A DNA stretch of 44,870 nt, taken from Alphaproteobacteria bacterium. Lineage in GTDB: Bacteria; Pseudomonadota; Alphaproteobacteria; Rhodospirillales; Rhodospirillaceae. Where the stretch lies: contig JADFXL010000005.1 in NCBI GenBank assembly GCA_015233585.1, forward strand, positions 1 to 44,870, read 5' to 3'. The notes under the pieces are model-generated. The model was not told the origin of the DNA. It was given only the letters and a program-made list of their open reading frames with translations, and did no database searches. The translations under genes and the position numbers were made by a program. Positions 33,430-41,692 of this stretch are shown piece by piece (position 1 is the first letter of the stretch; every line of letters begins with the position of its first letter).

Positions 33430-33700
33430 GGGTGATCCGGAAAACTGGACAAAGACCTAAGCAAGTATGGGAGAGATGGGCAACGTTACACGGAAGAGGT
33501 ATTCTGCGAACTTCAAGGCAAAGGTAACCTTGGAAGAAATCAAGGGCGTACAGACCGTTGCGGAGTTGGCAGCCAAGCATGGCATTCACCATACGCGGAT
33601 CGCGACGTGGAAAAGGCAAGTCATTGAGGGATGGCGACATTTTCGGGGAAGGCGGAAACAGCGAAGGCTGTCAATGACGCCGGCATAGACAAATTTTTAG
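33430..33700 (+). pseudogene. IS3-family transposase orfA remnant (frameshifted)
   Basis: Reading from 33467, the frame MGNVTRKRYSANFKAKVTLE and AELAAKHGIHHTRIATWKRQ is the N-terminal HTH of IS3-family OrfA. A one-base loss near 33632 shifts it: VIEGWRHFRGRR replaces the expected VIEGMATFSGKAETAKAVND, which is found in the neighbouring frame. The frame stops at 33686-33688 and the element is cut off by about 33700, with no orfB following. TGATCCGGAAAACTGGAC near 33431 looks like the element's left end. The insertion lies directly upstream of kdsD. Confidence 0.8.
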
Positions 33701-33713
33701 TCAGGGCCTCCGG

Positions 33714-34508
33714 TCAATGAATTCGTACCGGCGGCGTTACCGGCGAACGCCCCAGCAAATAGGATGCAAGCGCCGCCATGCGGGATGCAAACGAGATCGC
33801 TTTGTTCCGTAGATAAAAATTACCGCAGCCGCGAATAGACAGAGTTCCGTCGTATGACCATGTTGAATTAGCCATGCGGCGGAAGTCATGATGAAATACG
33901 TAGTCTCCTGGCGCAAAAAAAGTAAGGCCAAGAACGCGAACCGGCAAGGCGTTGGACACATCAAGCACCAGTCTGTCCGGCTGGTTAACACGGACGGAGG
34001 TTCGATACACGACATCACCGGCAGGTGTGTTTTCCTTCTGGGCAAAATAGAATTCTGCCCCTTCGAACAAATCTTTCACTTGCAGATCGTCGCGCTCCAC
34101 CCCTTCGGAACCGGTCAGGGCATGGGCCTCGCTAACCAGTTCGCGCCAACGCTCACGGGTATCTGACCAATAACGAATACTACGATATTGCGAAACCGCC
34201 GCAACACGCGCCAGAACATCCTCACGCAGGGCGGTATCTGGTGAAGCGACAGCTACCACCACCTCCAGCGCGGCCCCTTCCGGCATGGGACAAACAGACC
34301 GACCGCCGGACGACACCGCGTCGCACGGCCCGATATTCACGCCGACCCCCATGTCCCCGTCCTGGTAAAGGACTGGCATTTGCGCAAGCGCACACGCTTC
34401 TGCACGCGGGCCAAACAGCGAAACCATTACCAGAAAGCCGACAACTACTTTACGGCTCAAACCAAACGAACCATAAACTCTACGCGCAACGCACCAGAAA
34501 CCATTCAC
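33714..34508 (-). CDS. Secreted protein of unknown function
   Basis: This is 264 aa. The N-terminus has a likely signal peptide with a basic head and hydrophobic core (SRKVVVGFLVMVSLFGPRAEA). The mature part includes ASPDTALREDVLARVAAVSQ and EFYFAQKENTPAGDVVYRTS, which suggest a beta-rich periplasmic domain. It resembles uncharacterised exported proteins sometimes listed under DUF6675, but I am not certain. Two cysteine pairs (SVCPMPEG and RGCGNFYL) may be oxidised. It is on the same strand as, and 77 bases downstream of, the Gly/Ala-rich protein gene, so the two may be one operon. Confidence 0.65.
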   Translation of the reverse strand: MNGFWCVARRVYGSFGLSRKVVVGFLVMVSLFGPRAEACALAQMPVLYQDGDMGVGVNIGPCDAVSSGGRSVCPMPEGAALEVVVAVASPDTALREDVLARVAAVSQYRSIRYWSDTRERWRELVSEAHALTGSEGVERDDLQVKDLFEGAEFYFAQKENTPAGDVVYRTSVRVNQPDRLVLDVSNALPVRVLGLTFFAPGDYVFHHDFRRMANSTWSYDGTLSIRGCGNFYLRNKAISFASRMAALASYLLGRSPVTPPVRIH

Positions 34509-34585
34509 CCGCGCACCAAAGGCGAAAACTCACCTCCGCCCCATGCCAGCGCAGATAGAGCGCTGACATTCCATAAGGTCAATGG

Positions 34586-35305
34586 TTATTGCGATCCTGC
34601 CGAACCCGAAGTACCACCCGCTGAGCCAGTACTACCAGAGGTCGTGGTAACATTGTTGCTGTTGTTTGAAGTGGTCACAGCGACGGCAACGCCAATGGCT
34701 GCTGCCGCGGCCACACCTGCGGCAACGGCACCTGCGGTAACAGCACCAACGGCCGCAGCTCCAGCGGCCGCAGCTCCAGCGGCCGCAGCTCCAGCAGCAC
34801 CTGCGGCCGCAGCACCTGCGGCTCCGGCAGCACCTGCGGCTCCGGCAGCACCTGCGGCTCCAGCTCCGGCCGCTCCAGCTCCAGCCCCTGCTGCACCAGC
34901 TCCCGCCGCACCGGCTCCAGCTCCTGCACCGGCTCCAGCCCCCGCACCGGCTCCGGCTCCGGCTCCGGCTCCAGCACTCCCAGCACCAGCCCCGGCACTC
35001 CCAGCACCGGCGCTACTGGCACCTGCACTACTGGCACCTGCACTACTGGCACTCCCGGCGCTACTGGCACCGGCACTACTAGCACTCCCGGCACTGCTAC
35101 CACCGGCGCCAGCACCGCCGCCACCACCAGCACCACCACCGCCGCCAGCACCGCCACCACCAGCACCGCCGCCACCACCACCAGCGCCGCCGCCGCCGCC
35201 GCCTTGAGATCCGGGAGTGGCTCCAACACTAGTTTGGGCCTGGACAAGCACGGGGGCAGCCAACAGTGAACCCACAATCGCCGATACGATCAAAACTTTT
35301 TTCAT
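34586..35305 (-). CDS. Gly/Ala-rich low-complexity secreted protein
   Basis: This is 239 aa. A signal peptide (MKKVLIVSAIVGSLLAAPVL, ending VQA-Q) is followed by blocks of almost only Gly, Ala and Ser: a poly-Gly part with Ala every few residues (about 35-68), a GASSAGSAS part (about 68-100), alternating GAGAGA (about 100-135), and GAA/GAAAA repeats (to about 190). A hydrophobic segment (AVAAGVAAAAAIGVAVAVTT) and a Thr/Ser/Gly/Asn tail end the protein. The ends, but not the middle, recall small exopolysaccharide-operon proteins such as YjbE/GfcA. The silk-like composition could give a fibrous or slippery surface protein. The plus-strand Pro/Ala frame here is its antisense. Confidence 0.75.
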   Translation of the reverse strand: MKKVLIVSAIVGSLLAAPVLVQAQTSVGATPGSQGGGGGGAGGGGGGAGGGGAGGGGGAGGGGGAGAGGSSAGSASSAGASSAGSASSAGASSAGASSAGAGSAGAGAGSAGAGAGAGAGAGAGAGAGAGAGAAGAGAAGAGAGAAGAGAAGAAGAAGAAGAAGAAAAGAAGAAAAGAAAAGAAAVGAVTAGAVAAGVAAAAAIGVAVAVTTSNNSNNVTTTSGSTGSAGGTSGSAGSQ

Positions 35306-35536
35306 GTCTTTACCAACCCCAAATTATCCAACCAAGCTTCAGCCTGTATCGCACGAAGAGTAACCCTATCGCAAGTGCTAAATCTGAACCATCCCGCTCG
35401 GGAAGCGATAGCATTAGGCATATAACCCTATATATATAAATATGCCCCCCTTGCTTTCCCAGAATTCAGGGATTGGTGAACGCCAACGCACCCCTTTGGA
35501 TCTGTTTTCAGAAAAATGGGGCTATATAACGCAGGG
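35306..35536. other. AT-rich upstream region of the Gly/Ala-rich gene
   Basis: No gene is seen. The stretch is AT-rich, with TATATATATA near 35431-35441 and imperfect copies of a TAACCCTAT motif (about 35361 and 35424). It should hold the promoter of the low-complexity protein gene, but no convincing -35/-10 pair was found. It follows the end of the minus-strand membrane protein gene, so it may also contain its terminator. Confidence 0.4.
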
Positions 35537-37009
35537 TTAGATGGAATCACTGTTCCCGTGATATTGGCCCCGTGATTCTGGCGACTCCGGAGCCCGGACG
35601 AAATACCCTTGGCCGAGACGGCGTTTTCCTGGAAGGCGGCGCTCCAGAACGAATTGCGCCACTGCCGCAAGAGCCAATGCCATCGCAGGCCACATGCCCA
35701 AAGTATAGCGGGGGATGCCAACACCAAGCGCTGCGGTCAGCAACAGCGCGCTGTGGACCGTAACGGCGGCCAGCAGGCCAGCGGCGTTCAGGGGGGGAAT
35801 CGCCCCTCCATTCCAGGAAACAACAAGGCACAACATACTCAGCCCGCCGGTAATCCAGCCGAGAGCAAACATGCCGCCCCGAATCACGATGGCTTTCCCG
35901 CCCGGCGTGACAATTTTTGCCAATTCCGTCATCATTGGCTCGAACGGCAACGGACGGTGTGCGGCAATGAATGCGATAATGACCGTAATCTGGTCCGGGT
36001 GCGTGTAGAGCACCCACATGTCCTTGTAGTGCCGCCAGGACAGGGCCAGATAGCCAAGCGGCGCTCCGGCCAGGCGCTCCAGGCCCACCCCAAGAGCTAC
36101 GTTGTTCATGGCCGCTTCCGGCAAACCAACCTCCGCCCGCACTTTGTCCGAACAGAAATACTCGATGCAGGTTTCGTAGCTTTCCATCAGCAGACGCTCG
36201 ATATCGTCCGTGGGAGCCTCCCGCACCAGGGCACGAACCGGCGCGAAATCCATCTCAAGCGCTGCAAACAAACGCTGCCGCATCGGATCCGTTTCGGTCT
36301 GGCTCCGGGCTGGCGCCTCGACCATGGCGGCCTTGGCGAAAAAATGACGGCCGGCAAGGGAAGTTGCGGCCGCGCCATGATGGATGCGCGTATAAGCGCG
36401 CTCGCTCCCGACAAGAAGCAGCATCGGCACGATGGCCGCCGCCATAACCACGGCCAGGGATCGCCCCGTGAACCGGTGACGGCGGTTCATAAGCACCATC
36501 AGCACCAGCACCGGAAGGAAGGCATAGCCCGTGGGCCGTACCGTGGCGGCGAGTCCGGCGGCGACCGCGGCCACCATCGCCCAACGCCAATGGCGGGTAC
36601 ACGAAAAACGGATCAACGCGGCAAGGAAGAAAAGCAGCAGACTCGTAAACAGCGACTCCGTCAGAATCATGGCGTGATACAGGTTCAGGTAGGGATTTAC
36701 CATAATCGCAACCACCAACCCGAGCGCCAGGACAAAAGTGCCCCTCGCACGCACGACCTCACACCCAAGCATGGCCAGCGCCGCAGCGTAGCTCAAGGTT
36801 TGCGCATACATAGCGCCATTGGTGCCAAAAAATCCGAGAAATAGCGGATAGCCCGCCGTTCGAATCGCCGAGAAGTCAAGATAGGAAGCGGAGTCCGGTT
36901 GCAAAATCGGCGTTGGCGGCAGGATTGTAAATTGAATAACTGCGTACAAAGCTACCGAAACGAGCATCAACGTCTGTGAAGTCCGAACCGAAAACCTGAA
37001 TATCCCCAC
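35537..37009 (-). CDS. Polytopic membrane protein, GT-C glycosyltransferase-like
   Basis: This is 490 aa with about ten or more hydrophobic segments (for example TLMLVSVALYAVIQFTILPP, VVAIMVNPYLNLYHAMILT, WAMVAAVAAGLAATVRPTGY, YTLGMWPAMALALAAVAQFV). The first loop has LQPDSASYLDFSAIRTAGYP, with the Asp-Ser acidic position that is catalytic in GT-C glycosyltransferases such as the ArnT/PMT type, and RPTG in a later loop. A soluble, more polar segment of about 130 residues (210-340) is periplasmic. I infer a lipid-linked sugar transferase or related enzyme; no substrate can be named. It stands upstream of the Gly/Ala-rich protein gene, which would suit surface polysaccharide or glycoprotein assembly. 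Confidence 0.7.
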   Translation of the reverse strand: MGIFRFSVRTSQTLMLVSVALYAVIQFTILPPTPILQPDSASYLDFSAIRTAGYPLFLGFFGTNGAMYAQTLSYAAALAMLGCEVVRARGTFVLALGLVVAIMVNPYLNLYHAMILTESLFTSLLLFFLAALIRFSCTRHWRWAMVAAVAAGLAATVRPTGYAFLPVLVLMVLMNRRHRFTGRSLAVVMAAAIVPMLLLVGSERAYTRIHHGAAATSLAGRHFFAKAAMVEAPARSQTETDPMRQRLFAALEMDFAPVRALVREAPTDDIERLLMESYETCIEYFCSDKVRAEVGLPEAAMNNVALGVGLERLAGAPLGYLALSWRHYKDMWVLYTHPDQITVIIAFIAAHRPLPFEPMMTELAKIVTPGGKAIVIRGGMFALGWITGGLSMLCLVVSWNGGAIPPLNAAGLLAAVTVHSALLLTAALGVGIPRYTLGMWPAMALALAAVAQFVLERRLPGKRRLGQGYFVRAPESPESRGQYHGNSDSI

Positions 37010-37132
37010 AAAGCCTCACTCCGGTGGCGAGTACCACACGGCCCAATGCCGTCAGACCAAGCCCGCACCCAACCTGATCCGAAACGCTGTGCCCAGTGGT
37101 CGGAGTGAACCACGTGGACAGCCAGCCGCCCA

Positions 37133-37624
37133 TCAAGCGGTCAACGACACATTGTGCTGTGGCTGGCTCGACGCCGTACTAATGGGCGACGAAGATGTGG
37201 CGGCAAAAGAGGGCCGCTGGACCGAAGTGGAAGGCTGGGCCGCCCCCAGCGCCTGTGTCTTGCCGTAAAGAAGCGCTATCCGCGCCGGCGACTGGTAAAG
37301 TTCGGCACCCGTCGTGGTATCCCGCCACTCCTCAATCGGCGCCCCCGTAGCGGCATCCACGGTCAGAATGGGACTGGAGTAGTAGGCGCTGTTAGATGAA
37401 GCCGTGGATGTGGATGTGGATGTGGATGTGGATGTGGATGTGGATGTGGACGCGGAGGTGGACGTGGACGATGACTTGGACGAGGATGTTGTTGGAGACG
37501 TAGCCGTCGATGTGGACGACGCAAGGCCAGCCGAAGACGCCTTCGTCGACGTTGCCGACACTCCGTATGATGCTCCCAGCCCTGTGATACCGGAGCCCAG
37601 CCCTGTGATACCGGAGATAGTCAT
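37133..37624 (-). CDS. Ser/Thr-repeat protein with FlaG-like core
   Basis: This is 163 aa from ATG 37624. Residues about 1-20 have a short duplication (GITGLGSGITGLG), then a Ser/Thr-only repeat stretch (STSTSTSTST...) coded by GTGGAT-type hexamers (see repeat), then a conserved core PILTVDAATGAPIEEWRDTT followed by TGAELYQSPARIALLYG. This core matches the layout of FlaG-like domains (VDxxTG...RDxxTGxxxxQxP) and of the protein at 38006, which it resembles closely. It has no signal peptide. It is divergent from that gene, with about 380 bases between. Its role is unknown; FlaG-like proteins are associated with flagellar filament length in other bacteria. Confidence 0.65.
   Translation of the reverse strand: MTISGITGLGSGITGLGASYGVSATSTKASSAGLASSTSTATSPTTSSSKSSSTSTSASTSTSTSTSTSTSTSTASSNSAYYSSPILTVDAATGAPIEEWRDTTTGAELYQSPARIALLYGKTQALGAAQPSTSVQRPSFAATSSSPISTASSQPQHNVSLTA
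37404..37445. repeat. Hexanucleotide microsatellite inside the Ser/Thr gene
   Basis: GTGGAT is repeated seven times exactly (37404-37445) and then degenerates through GTGGAC, GCGGAG and related units to about 37470. On the minus strand it encodes alternating Ser and Thr. Because the unit is six bases, copy number changes would alter length of the linker without breaking the frame. Confidence 0.93.
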
Positions 37625-37948
37625 CGGCGCACCAATACGCTCCCACCGCCAAATGCATCCAATACATCTCAAATGTTATGATACACCTTGACACCCCGAT
37701 GATGCAAGAAAATCGGGAATTTGGCCGCACTTGACGTCATGATCGGGGGTTGCCTGGCTATCAACCCCTCCAACCTGGACGGCCGTCGACCGGAGGCCGA
37801 AAACCGCAAACTCCTGACATAGTCTGGCCCGAAAGCTATGGAATGAGAAGGTAATGAGAAGATTCGGCCGCCTTGTTGCGTATCTCCGTATCACCCTGCC
37901 CGCTCATGGCTGGCGAGGAGAAGCCGCAAAACCCTGCCTTCAGCAAAC
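37625..37948. other. Spacer between divergent FlaG-like genes
   Basis: This 324-base stretch has no gene I can support. It contains a 20-base tandem duplication of the 5' end of the minus-strand gene (CCAGCCCTGTGATACCGGAG, near 37578-37618, partly inside the gene) and a small hairpin GGGGTTG (37746-37752) / CAACCCC (37762-37768). The right part leads into the promoter at 37949. Confidence 0.4.
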
Positions 37949-37977
37949 TTGACTTCTCGTGTTAAGTTGACCATAAT
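37949..37977 (+). promoter_or_regulatory. Sigma-70 promoter for the gene at 38006
   Basis: TTGACT (37949-37954) and CATAAT (37972-37977) are separated by exactly 17 bases. The start codon at 38006 is 29 bases after the -10 box and has AGGAGG at 37994-37999. This is the clearest housekeeping promoter in the window. Confidence 0.65.
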
Positions 37978-38005
37978 GCCCTCCAGGACTGTTAGGAGGA
38001 TGGCG

Positions 38006-38518
38006 ATGGAAATCGCGTCCACGTTGAATTCGGTGAGCACGTACATGACCGCCACGCAGCCTGTGAGCCGCGTGAGTGCGGGTGTGGCCGATGGTACGCC
38101 GGCACCGATGGTAAACTACCTCCAATATGCCGCGCCAGTTATCAAGGTCGAACCCAACGACGGGGTGGCTTATCTCGTCATGCGTGATGCGGTAACCGGC
38201 AAAATTCATCAGACGATCTCGCCTCCCGTGGCCGCCGCAGTTTATGAGCGGAGCGCCAAGACAGCTAGCCAGCAACAGCGGCCGCAACCTCAGCCGCACA
38301 CTGGGAGTGGGGCCTCAGGCCAGGTTCCCGGTTTGCCAAAGGCAGCTTCTCCAGGAACCGTGGGTGAGCACGTCCCCGGTGCTGGGACTGGGACTGGGAC
38401 GGGCATTGGTCAGCCGCAACAATCAGGTGCGGCCCAGTCCGCAGCAGCTACTTCCCCGTTGCCCCAGCAAGGCACGACGCAGGGGGGCACGAGGCAGGGT
38501 GTGTCGATTCTCGCCTGA
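38006..38518 (+). CDS. FlaG-like protein with Pro/Gln/Gly-rich tail
   Basis: This is 170 aa. The start at ATG 38006 is set by AGGAGG six bases upstream; the nearer ATG at 38000 is too close to it. The N-terminus (MEIASTLNSVSTYMTATQPV) leads into a core APVIKVEPNDGVAYLVMRDA then VTGKIHQTISPPVAAAVYER, which aligns with the core of the divergent protein at 37133-37624 (P-[IV]-x-x-V-[DE] ... RD-x-x-TG ... Q-x-SP ... Y). The C-terminal 80 residues are low-complexity Gln, Pro, Gly, Ala, Ser, with (GT)n near residue 130. It is probably a duplicate of the same ancestral gene. Its function is unknown; motility or surface structure is a guess. Confidence 0.7.
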   Translation: MEIASTLNSVSTYMTATQPVSRVSAGVADGTPAPMVNYLQYAAPVIKVEPNDGVAYLVMRDAVTGKIHQTISPPVAAAVYERSAKTASQQQRPQPQPHTGSGASGQVPGLPKAASPGTVGEHVPGAGTGTGTGIGQPQQSGAAQSAAATSPLPQQGTTQGGTRQGVSILA

Positions 38519-38553
38519 CGTTGCCGTCCATGCACGATATTAGGTTGCATTGA

Positions 38554-41478
38554 GTGACTGAGGTGGTGTCTTTGGCGGTGCCGCCGGAAGGCCGCGTCTC
38601 ATTCCCTGACCTTGACCCTGACGCCGGGTTCAGCGACATTCGCGCCATGACCCTGGATAACTCGCCTGATAGCTTCCCGCCCCTGCCCCGCCATGTGTAT
38701 CTGGTGGATGGTTCTGGATTCATCTTCCGTGCTTTTCACGCTTTGCCGCCGCTGACCAGGTCCGATGGAACGCCGGTGGGCGCGGTTCATGGCTTCGTCG
38801 CCATGCTGCTGAAGCTGATCGAGGAAACGGATGCCGACCATATCGGCGTTATCTTCGACGCCGCCCGGCGCACCTTTCGCAACGATATCTACCCGGCCTA
38901 CAAAGCGAATCGGGCCGAGACGCCGCCGGATCTGGTGCCGCAGTTCGCGCTGATCCGCGACGCCACCCGAGCCGCGAACGTGGCGTGCATCGAGATGGAG
39001 GGATTCGAGGCCGACGATCTGATCGCCACCTATGCCCGCCAGGCCGTAGCGGCAGGCGCCCGCGTCACCATCGTTTCCGGCGACAAGGATCTGATGCAAC
39101 TGGTTTCCGACGATGTGGCTCTGTTCGATCCTCTGAAGGGACGCACCATGGGCCGGGCGGACGTGATCGAGAAATTCGGAGTCGGCCCGGAGCGGGTGAT
39201 CGATGTTCAGGCCCTGGCCGGCGACTCCACGGACAACGTGCCGGGGGTGCCCGGCATCGGCGTGAAAACCGCAGCCGCCCTGATCCAGCAGTTTGGCGAC
39301 CTGGATACGGTGCTGGCACGGGCGGGCGAAGTTCCTCAGGCCAGACGCCGCCAGGTTCTGCTGGACCATGCCGACGACGCCCGGCTGTCCCGCGAGTTGG
39401 TGCGCCTGCGCGACGACGTGCCCGTGCCCGAGCCTTTGTCGGCCATGGCCAAACGACCGATGGTGTTGCCGGTTCTGATTTCGTTTTTGAAGGCTCAGAC
39501 GTTCCGCCAGATCGTGGCTCGTCTGGAGAAGAAAGGCGGGGGAGGCTCGCCTCCCCCGATCCCCCTCGATTTTTCAGATGATGCAGGGGGTCTGGGGGAC
39601 GCGCCGCGTCCCCCGGTCTTGCGTTATGAACTGCTGCAAACGCTGGAGGCCCTGGACCGCTGGATCGCCGATGCGCGAGACGCCGGAGTCGTGGCGGTGG
39701 ATACCGAGACCGATTCGCTCGACAGCCTCAACGCCAATCTGGTGGGGGTGTCGCTGGCGGTGGCGCCGGGGCGGGCCTGTTATATCCCGCTACGCCACCG
39801 CGCCGGCCAAGCCCAGGGAACGCTGGATTTTGGCGAGGGAACGTCCACCGCTGGCGGGGATGCGACGCCCGTACAAATTCCCATCGACCAGGCATTGGCC
39901 CACCTGCGGCCGCTGCTGGAAGATGCTGGCGTGCTCAAGGTCGGGCATAACATCAAATTCGACCTGCACGTCCTGCACACGGCGGGTTGTACCGTGACCC
40001 CGCTGGATTGCACCATGCTGATGTCCTATGTACTTGACAGCGGCAGCCGTGGCCATGGCATGGACGAACTGGCCCAGCGGCATCTGGGGCTGAAAACCGT
40101 CACGTTCAGCGAGGTCTGCGGCACCGGCAAGAATCAGATCACCTTCGACCGGGTGCCCCTTGACAAAGCGTGCGACTATGCCGCCGAGGATGCCGACGTG
40201 ACCTTGCGCCTGCATCTCCTGTTCAAGAAACGGTTGCTGGCCGAGCGTCTGTTGACGGTGCATGAGACGCTGGAGCGGCCTTTGGTTCCCGTGCTGGCAG
40301 CCATGGAGCAGGCCGGCATCCGAGTCGATGAGGCGGAATTGAGGCGGCTGTCGACGGATTTCGCGGGCCGCATGGCGACGCTGGAGCGGGAAATCCACCG
40401 GCTGGCGGGCCGCACCTTCAACGTCGCGTCGCCCAAGCAACTCGGCGAAATCCTGTTCGAGGAAATGAGCCTGACCGGAGCCAGGAAAAGCGCCAAATCC
40501 GGAGCCTACACCACCGATGCCGCCGTGCTGGAACAACTGGCCGCCGCCGGACATGATCTGCCGGCGCGCGTGCTGGATTGGCGCCAGTTGGCCAAGCTGA
40601 AAAGCACCTATACCGACGCCCTCATGGCTCAAATCGACCGGCGCAGCGGGCGGGTCCACACTTCGTTTTCCCAGACGGTGACCTCAACCGGCCGGCTGTC
40701 GTCCAACGAACCAAATCTTCAGAACATCCCCATCCGCACCGAGGAAGGCCGCAAAATTCGCCGCGCTTTTATCGCCGCCCCCGGCCATGTCCTGCTGTCG
40801 GCGGATTATTCACAGATTGAGCTGCGGCTGGTCGCTCACGTTGCCGGTATCGCCGCGCTGAAGGAAGCCTTTCACCACGGCGCCGATATCCACGCCATCA
40901 CCGCGAGCCAGGTTTTCGGTGTCCCGCTGGAGGGGATCGACCCTGCCCTGCGCCGACGCGCCAAGGCGATCAATTTTGGCATCATCTACGGCATTTCCCC
41001 CTTCGGTCTGGCGGCCCAGCTCGGCATCCCCCAGAGCGAGGCCAAGGCCTATATCGACGCCTATTTTGCCCGTTATCCCGAAATCCTGGCCTATATGGAG
41101 CGGACCAAGGAACTGGCCCGCACCCATGGTTTCGTCTTCACACCGTTTGGCCGCAAGTGTTACACGACGGGCATCAAGGACAAAAATGCGGGTATGCGCG
41201 GCTTTGCCGAACGGGCCGCCATCAATGCTCCCATCCAGGGAGGCGCCGCCGACATTATCAAGCGCGCCATGATCCGTATGCCATCGGCGCTGGCCGATCG
41301 GGGCCTCACCACCCGGATGCTGCTTCAGGTCCACGACGAACTGGTGTTTGAAGTCCCCGAAACCGAAACCGAAACCGCAACCACCGTGATTCGCGAGGTG
41401 ATGGAGGGAGCGGCGGTGCTGTCAGTACCACTGGTAGTCGATATAGGAATGGCGAGCAACTGGGCGGACGCGCACTGA
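38554..41478 (+). CDS. polA: DNA polymerase I
   Basis: This is 974 aa from GTG 38554; ATG 38647 (MTLDNSPDSFPPLPRHVYLV) is the more likely start by family comparison, although neither has a clear ribosome site. The 5'-3' exonuclease domain (residues 40-325) holds VIFDAARRTFRNDIYPAYKA and GDKDLMQLVSDDV. The 3'-5' exonuclease domain has VAVDTETDSLDS and HNIKFDLHVLH, so proofreading residues are kept. The polymerase domain has LSADYSQIELRLVAHVAG, RRRAKAINFGIIYGIS and VHDELVFEVPE. Between the exonuclease domains is a low-complexity linker (GGGGSPPPIPLDFSDD, residues about 328-354) encoded by a palindromic insert. The enzyme fills Okazaki gaps and repairs DNA. Confidence 0.96.
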   Translation: MTEVVSLAVPPEGRVSFPDLDPDAGFSDIRAMTLDNSPDSFPPLPRHVYLVDGSGFIFRAFHALPPLTRSDGTPVGAVHGFVAMLLKLIEETDADHIGVIFDAARRTFRNDIYPAYKANRAETPPDLVPQFALIRDATRAANVACIEMEGFEADDLIATYARQAVAAGARVTIVSGDKDLMQLVSDDVALFDPLKGRTMGRADVIEKFGVGPERVIDVQALAGDSTDNVPGVPGIGVKTAAALIQQFGDLDTVLARAGEVPQARRRQVLLDHADDARLSRELVRLRDDVPVPEPLSAMAKRPMVLPVLISFLKAQTFRQIVARLEKKGGGGSPPPIPLDFSDDAGGLGDAPRPPVLRYELLQTLEALDRWIADARDAGVVAVDTETDSLDSLNANLVGVSLAVAPGRACYIPLRHRAGQAQGTLDFGEGTSTAGGDATPVQIPIDQALAHLRPLLEDAGVLKVGHNIKFDLHVLHTAGCTVTPLDCTMLMSYVLDSGSRGHGMDELAQRHLGLKTVTFSEVCGTGKNQITFDRVPLDKACDYAAEDADVTLRLHLLFKKRLLAERLLTVHETLERPLVPVLAAMEQAGIRVDEAELRRLSTDFAGRMATLEREIHRLAGRTFNVASPKQLGEILFEEMSLTGARKSAKSGAYTTDAAVLEQLAAAGHDLPARVLDWRQLAKLKSTYTDALMAQIDRRSGRVHTSFSQTVTSTGRLSSNEPNLQNIPIRTEEGRKIRRAFIAAPGHVLLSADYSQIELRLVAHVAGIAALKEAFHHGADIHAITASQVFGVPLEGIDPALRRRAKAINFGIIYGISPFGLAAQLGIPQSEAKAYIDAYFARYPEILAYMERTKELARTHGFVFTPFGRKCYTTGIKDKNAGMRGFAERAAINAPIQGGAADIIKRAMIRMPSALADRGLTTRMLLQVHDELVFEVPETETETATTVIREVMEGAAVLSVPLVVDIGMASNWADAH
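39537..39616. repeat. Palindromic REP-like element inserted in frame in polA
   Basis: Within polA, CGGGGGAGGC (39537-39546) pairs with GCCTCCCCCG (39549-39558), and GGGGGACGCG (39594-39603) pairs with CGCGTCCCCC (39605-39614), both 10-bp perfect stems with one- or two-base loops. Between them CCCCC (39561-39565) can pair with GGGGG (39586-39590). This three-hairpin block is REP/BIME-like and is translated as the Gly/Pro-rich linker. It lies between functional domains, where an insert could be tolerated. Confidence 0.8.
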
Positions 41479-41491
41479 GGAGACCCGACGC

Positions 41492-41692
41492 ATGAAGATG
41501 ACGTTTTTGCGGATTGAAAAGGGCTTCGATGGCCCATGGTACTCGGCGGTATTCGACTGCGAGGACATCATCGGCACCGAGTCGCGTGTCTGGCAGATCA
41601 AATACACCAGAGAGCAAGTCGTTAAAATGCTGGTCCATCCTGACCTTGGCACCGAAATGCGCAAGGCTCTGGAAGCCTTTCCCGAATCGTGA
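41492..41692 (+). CDS. Small hypothetical protein downstream of polA
   Basis: This is 66 aa, 14 bases after polA with a GAGGAGA ribosome site (41476-41482). It is compact and hydrophilic with a predicted beta strand set (MTFLRIEKGFDGPWYSAVFD) and a C-terminal helix (EMRKALEAFPES). It has no recognised family. It is probably co-transcribed with polA. Confidence 0.7.
   Translation: MKMTFLRIEKGFDGPWYSAVFDCEDIIGTESRVWQIKYTREQVVKMLVHPDLGTEMRKALEAFPES

Noticed and set aside
34380-35207. Plus-strand Pro/Ala-rich protein
   Set aside because: It is the complementary strand of the Gly/Ala-rich gene; only the minus-strand reading has a signal peptide and natural ends.
35609-36844. Plus-strand 411-codon frame
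   Set aside because: It is antisense to the polytopic membrane protein; His/Gln/Arg-rich composition without a domain is typical of such shadows.
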